NCBI RefSeq assembly: GCF_000497205.1
Contig: NZ_AYJW01000042.1
Span: 1-34,264, forward strand
Source of the DNA: Saccharopolyspora rectivirgula DSM 43747
GTDB lineage: Bacteria; Actinomycetota; Actinomycetes; Mycobacteriales; Pseudonocardiaceae
Length of the DNA stretch: 34,264 nt
Direction of reading: 5' to 3'
Made by a program: the position numbers and the translations under genes. Below are positions 32,982 through 34,264 of the stretch, one piece after another. A model generated the notes under the pieces. The model ran no database searches and was not told the DNA's origin. It worked only from the letters and a program-made list of their open reading frames with translations. The first letter of the stretch is position 1, and every line of letters starts with the position of its first letter.

Positions 32982-33718
32982 TCAATCCTGTTCCGCCGAC
33001 TCATCGGCAGCCCTGGCCTGCTCCTGCTCGGCAGCTCCGGACTGCTCCTGCTCCGCAGAACCAGCCGGCTCGTGGTCGGTGACCGCGACCATGGCCGGCC
33101 GCAGCACCCGGTCGCCGAAGCGGTAGCCCCGCCGCAGCACGGCGGTCACCGTCGGGCCGGAGACCTCCGGGGAGGTGCTGTGCTGCACCGCCTCGTGCAC
33201 CGACGGGTCGAACTCGTCGCCTTCCTCGCCGAACGCTTCCAAGCCGGCCGAGTTCAGCGTGTTGACCAGCTTGTCCGCGACGGCCTTGAAGGCACCGGTC
33301 AGGTCCCCGTGGGCCTCGGCGCGCTCCAGGTCGTCGAGCACCATCAGCAGCTCACCGGCCAGCGAGGCCTTCGCCGAGAGCACCATTGCCTCGCGGTCGC
33401 GTTCCACCCGCTTGCGGTAGTTGGCGTACTCGGCGGTGACCCGCTTGAGGTCCTCGGTCAGCTCGTCGACCCGCTTCTGCAGCTCCGCTTGGGCTTCCGA
33501 GCCCGCGGCGGGCTGCTCGGCCGGTGCTTCCGCACCGGGTTCCGGCGCCGGCTCGCCCTGCTGCGCCTCGGGCTTCGCTTGCTGCTCGTCGGCCACCGGA
33601 TCATCTCCATTCACCGGGTTCCGGAGTTGTCCGGTGACCGGGTCGATGCGCCGCCGGTCCCGGACAACCACCGGTTCCTGCTCGTTGTCGTTCTGGGCCA
33701 TGTCGGAGTCGTCCGCCG

Positions 33719-33722
<4 letters not shown>
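32982..33722 (-). CDS. grpE: Nucleotide exchange factor GrpE
   Basis: A 246-residue DnaK nucleotide-exchange factor. An acidic/Gln/Pro/Ala-rich N-terminus (about 1-75) precedes the coiled coil ([36 protein letters not shown]), the [15 protein letters not shown] helix, and the C-terminal beta domain with [20 protein letters not shown] and [20 protein letters not shown]. An additional acidic, Gln-rich tail ([12 protein letters not shown]-type) of about 30 residues follows, as often in actinomycetes. The GTG at 33722 overlaps the dnaK stop (GTGA), so translation is coupled. Confidence 0.95.

Positions 33723-34264
<542 letters not shown>

Overview
The window looks like a chromosomal segment of a high-GC actinomycete, most likely from the Pseudonocardiales (Saccharopolyspora/Amycolatopsis-like). 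Reasons: very high GC with strong G/C third positions, many GTG starts, start codons 6-8 bases after a TANNNT element (leaderless transcripts), a dnaK-grpE-dnaJ-hspR operon, an HspR operator in front of clpB, and an EspC-like/WXG type VII secretion pair. Genus is inference.

Layout. 52-2768: on the minus strand, a membrane protein with mechanosensitive-channel TM repeats, a TetR regulator, and a SigE-family sigma factor with a single-pass membrane partner. 2925-5442: threonine aldolase (+), a 54-residue membrane protein (-) and a class I/II aminotransferase (-). 5503-7046: a translationally coupled EspC-like protein and a WXG-domain/lytic transglycosylase fusion (-). 7187-11175: purD (-), a secreted glycerophosphodiester phosphodiesterase (+) and purA (-). 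11280-13141: three plus-strand genes (unknown 233 aa, secreted HNH nuclease, unknown 85 aa). 13149-16320: FUSC-type membrane protein, DUF3151 protein, fba, YciI-like protein (all -). 16403-19172: second SigE-family sigma factor, nagA, a small membrane protein and a DedA protein (all +). 19254-24883: SpoU methyltransferase, pyrE, SDR oxidoreductase, single-pass membrane protein, clpB (all -). 25161-29142: a MarR / MFS-fusion / YceI operon with two 4-base overlaps (-). 29297-29806: a second MarR (-), divergent from a flavohemoprotein-like oxidoreductase (30071-31249, +). 31328 to the end: hspR, dnaJ, grpE and the C-terminal part of dnaK (-).

The order of purA, DUF3151, fba, DedA, SpoU, pyrE, membrane protein, clpB and flavohemoprotein resembles, from memory, the Rv0357c-Rv0385 block of Mycobacterium tuberculosis, where dnaK-grpE-dnaJ1-hspR is also nearby. 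The window is therefore mostly conserved core chromosome with accessory insertions: the MarR/MFS/YceI operon, the SDR, and the secreted nuclease. Heat-shock control ties two distant parts together: hspR at 31328-31795 and its near-consensus operator upstream of clpB at 24940-24960.

The most unusual items are the DHA2 efflux pump with three fused beta-sandwich repeats that also occur once in the co-transcribed YceI protein, a cluster of DnaA boxes inside the linker-coding part of that pump gene, and the WXG/transglycosylase fusion. No tRNA, rRNA, CRISPR array, insertion sequence or prophage was seen, and no gap without a gene exceeds about 280 bases.
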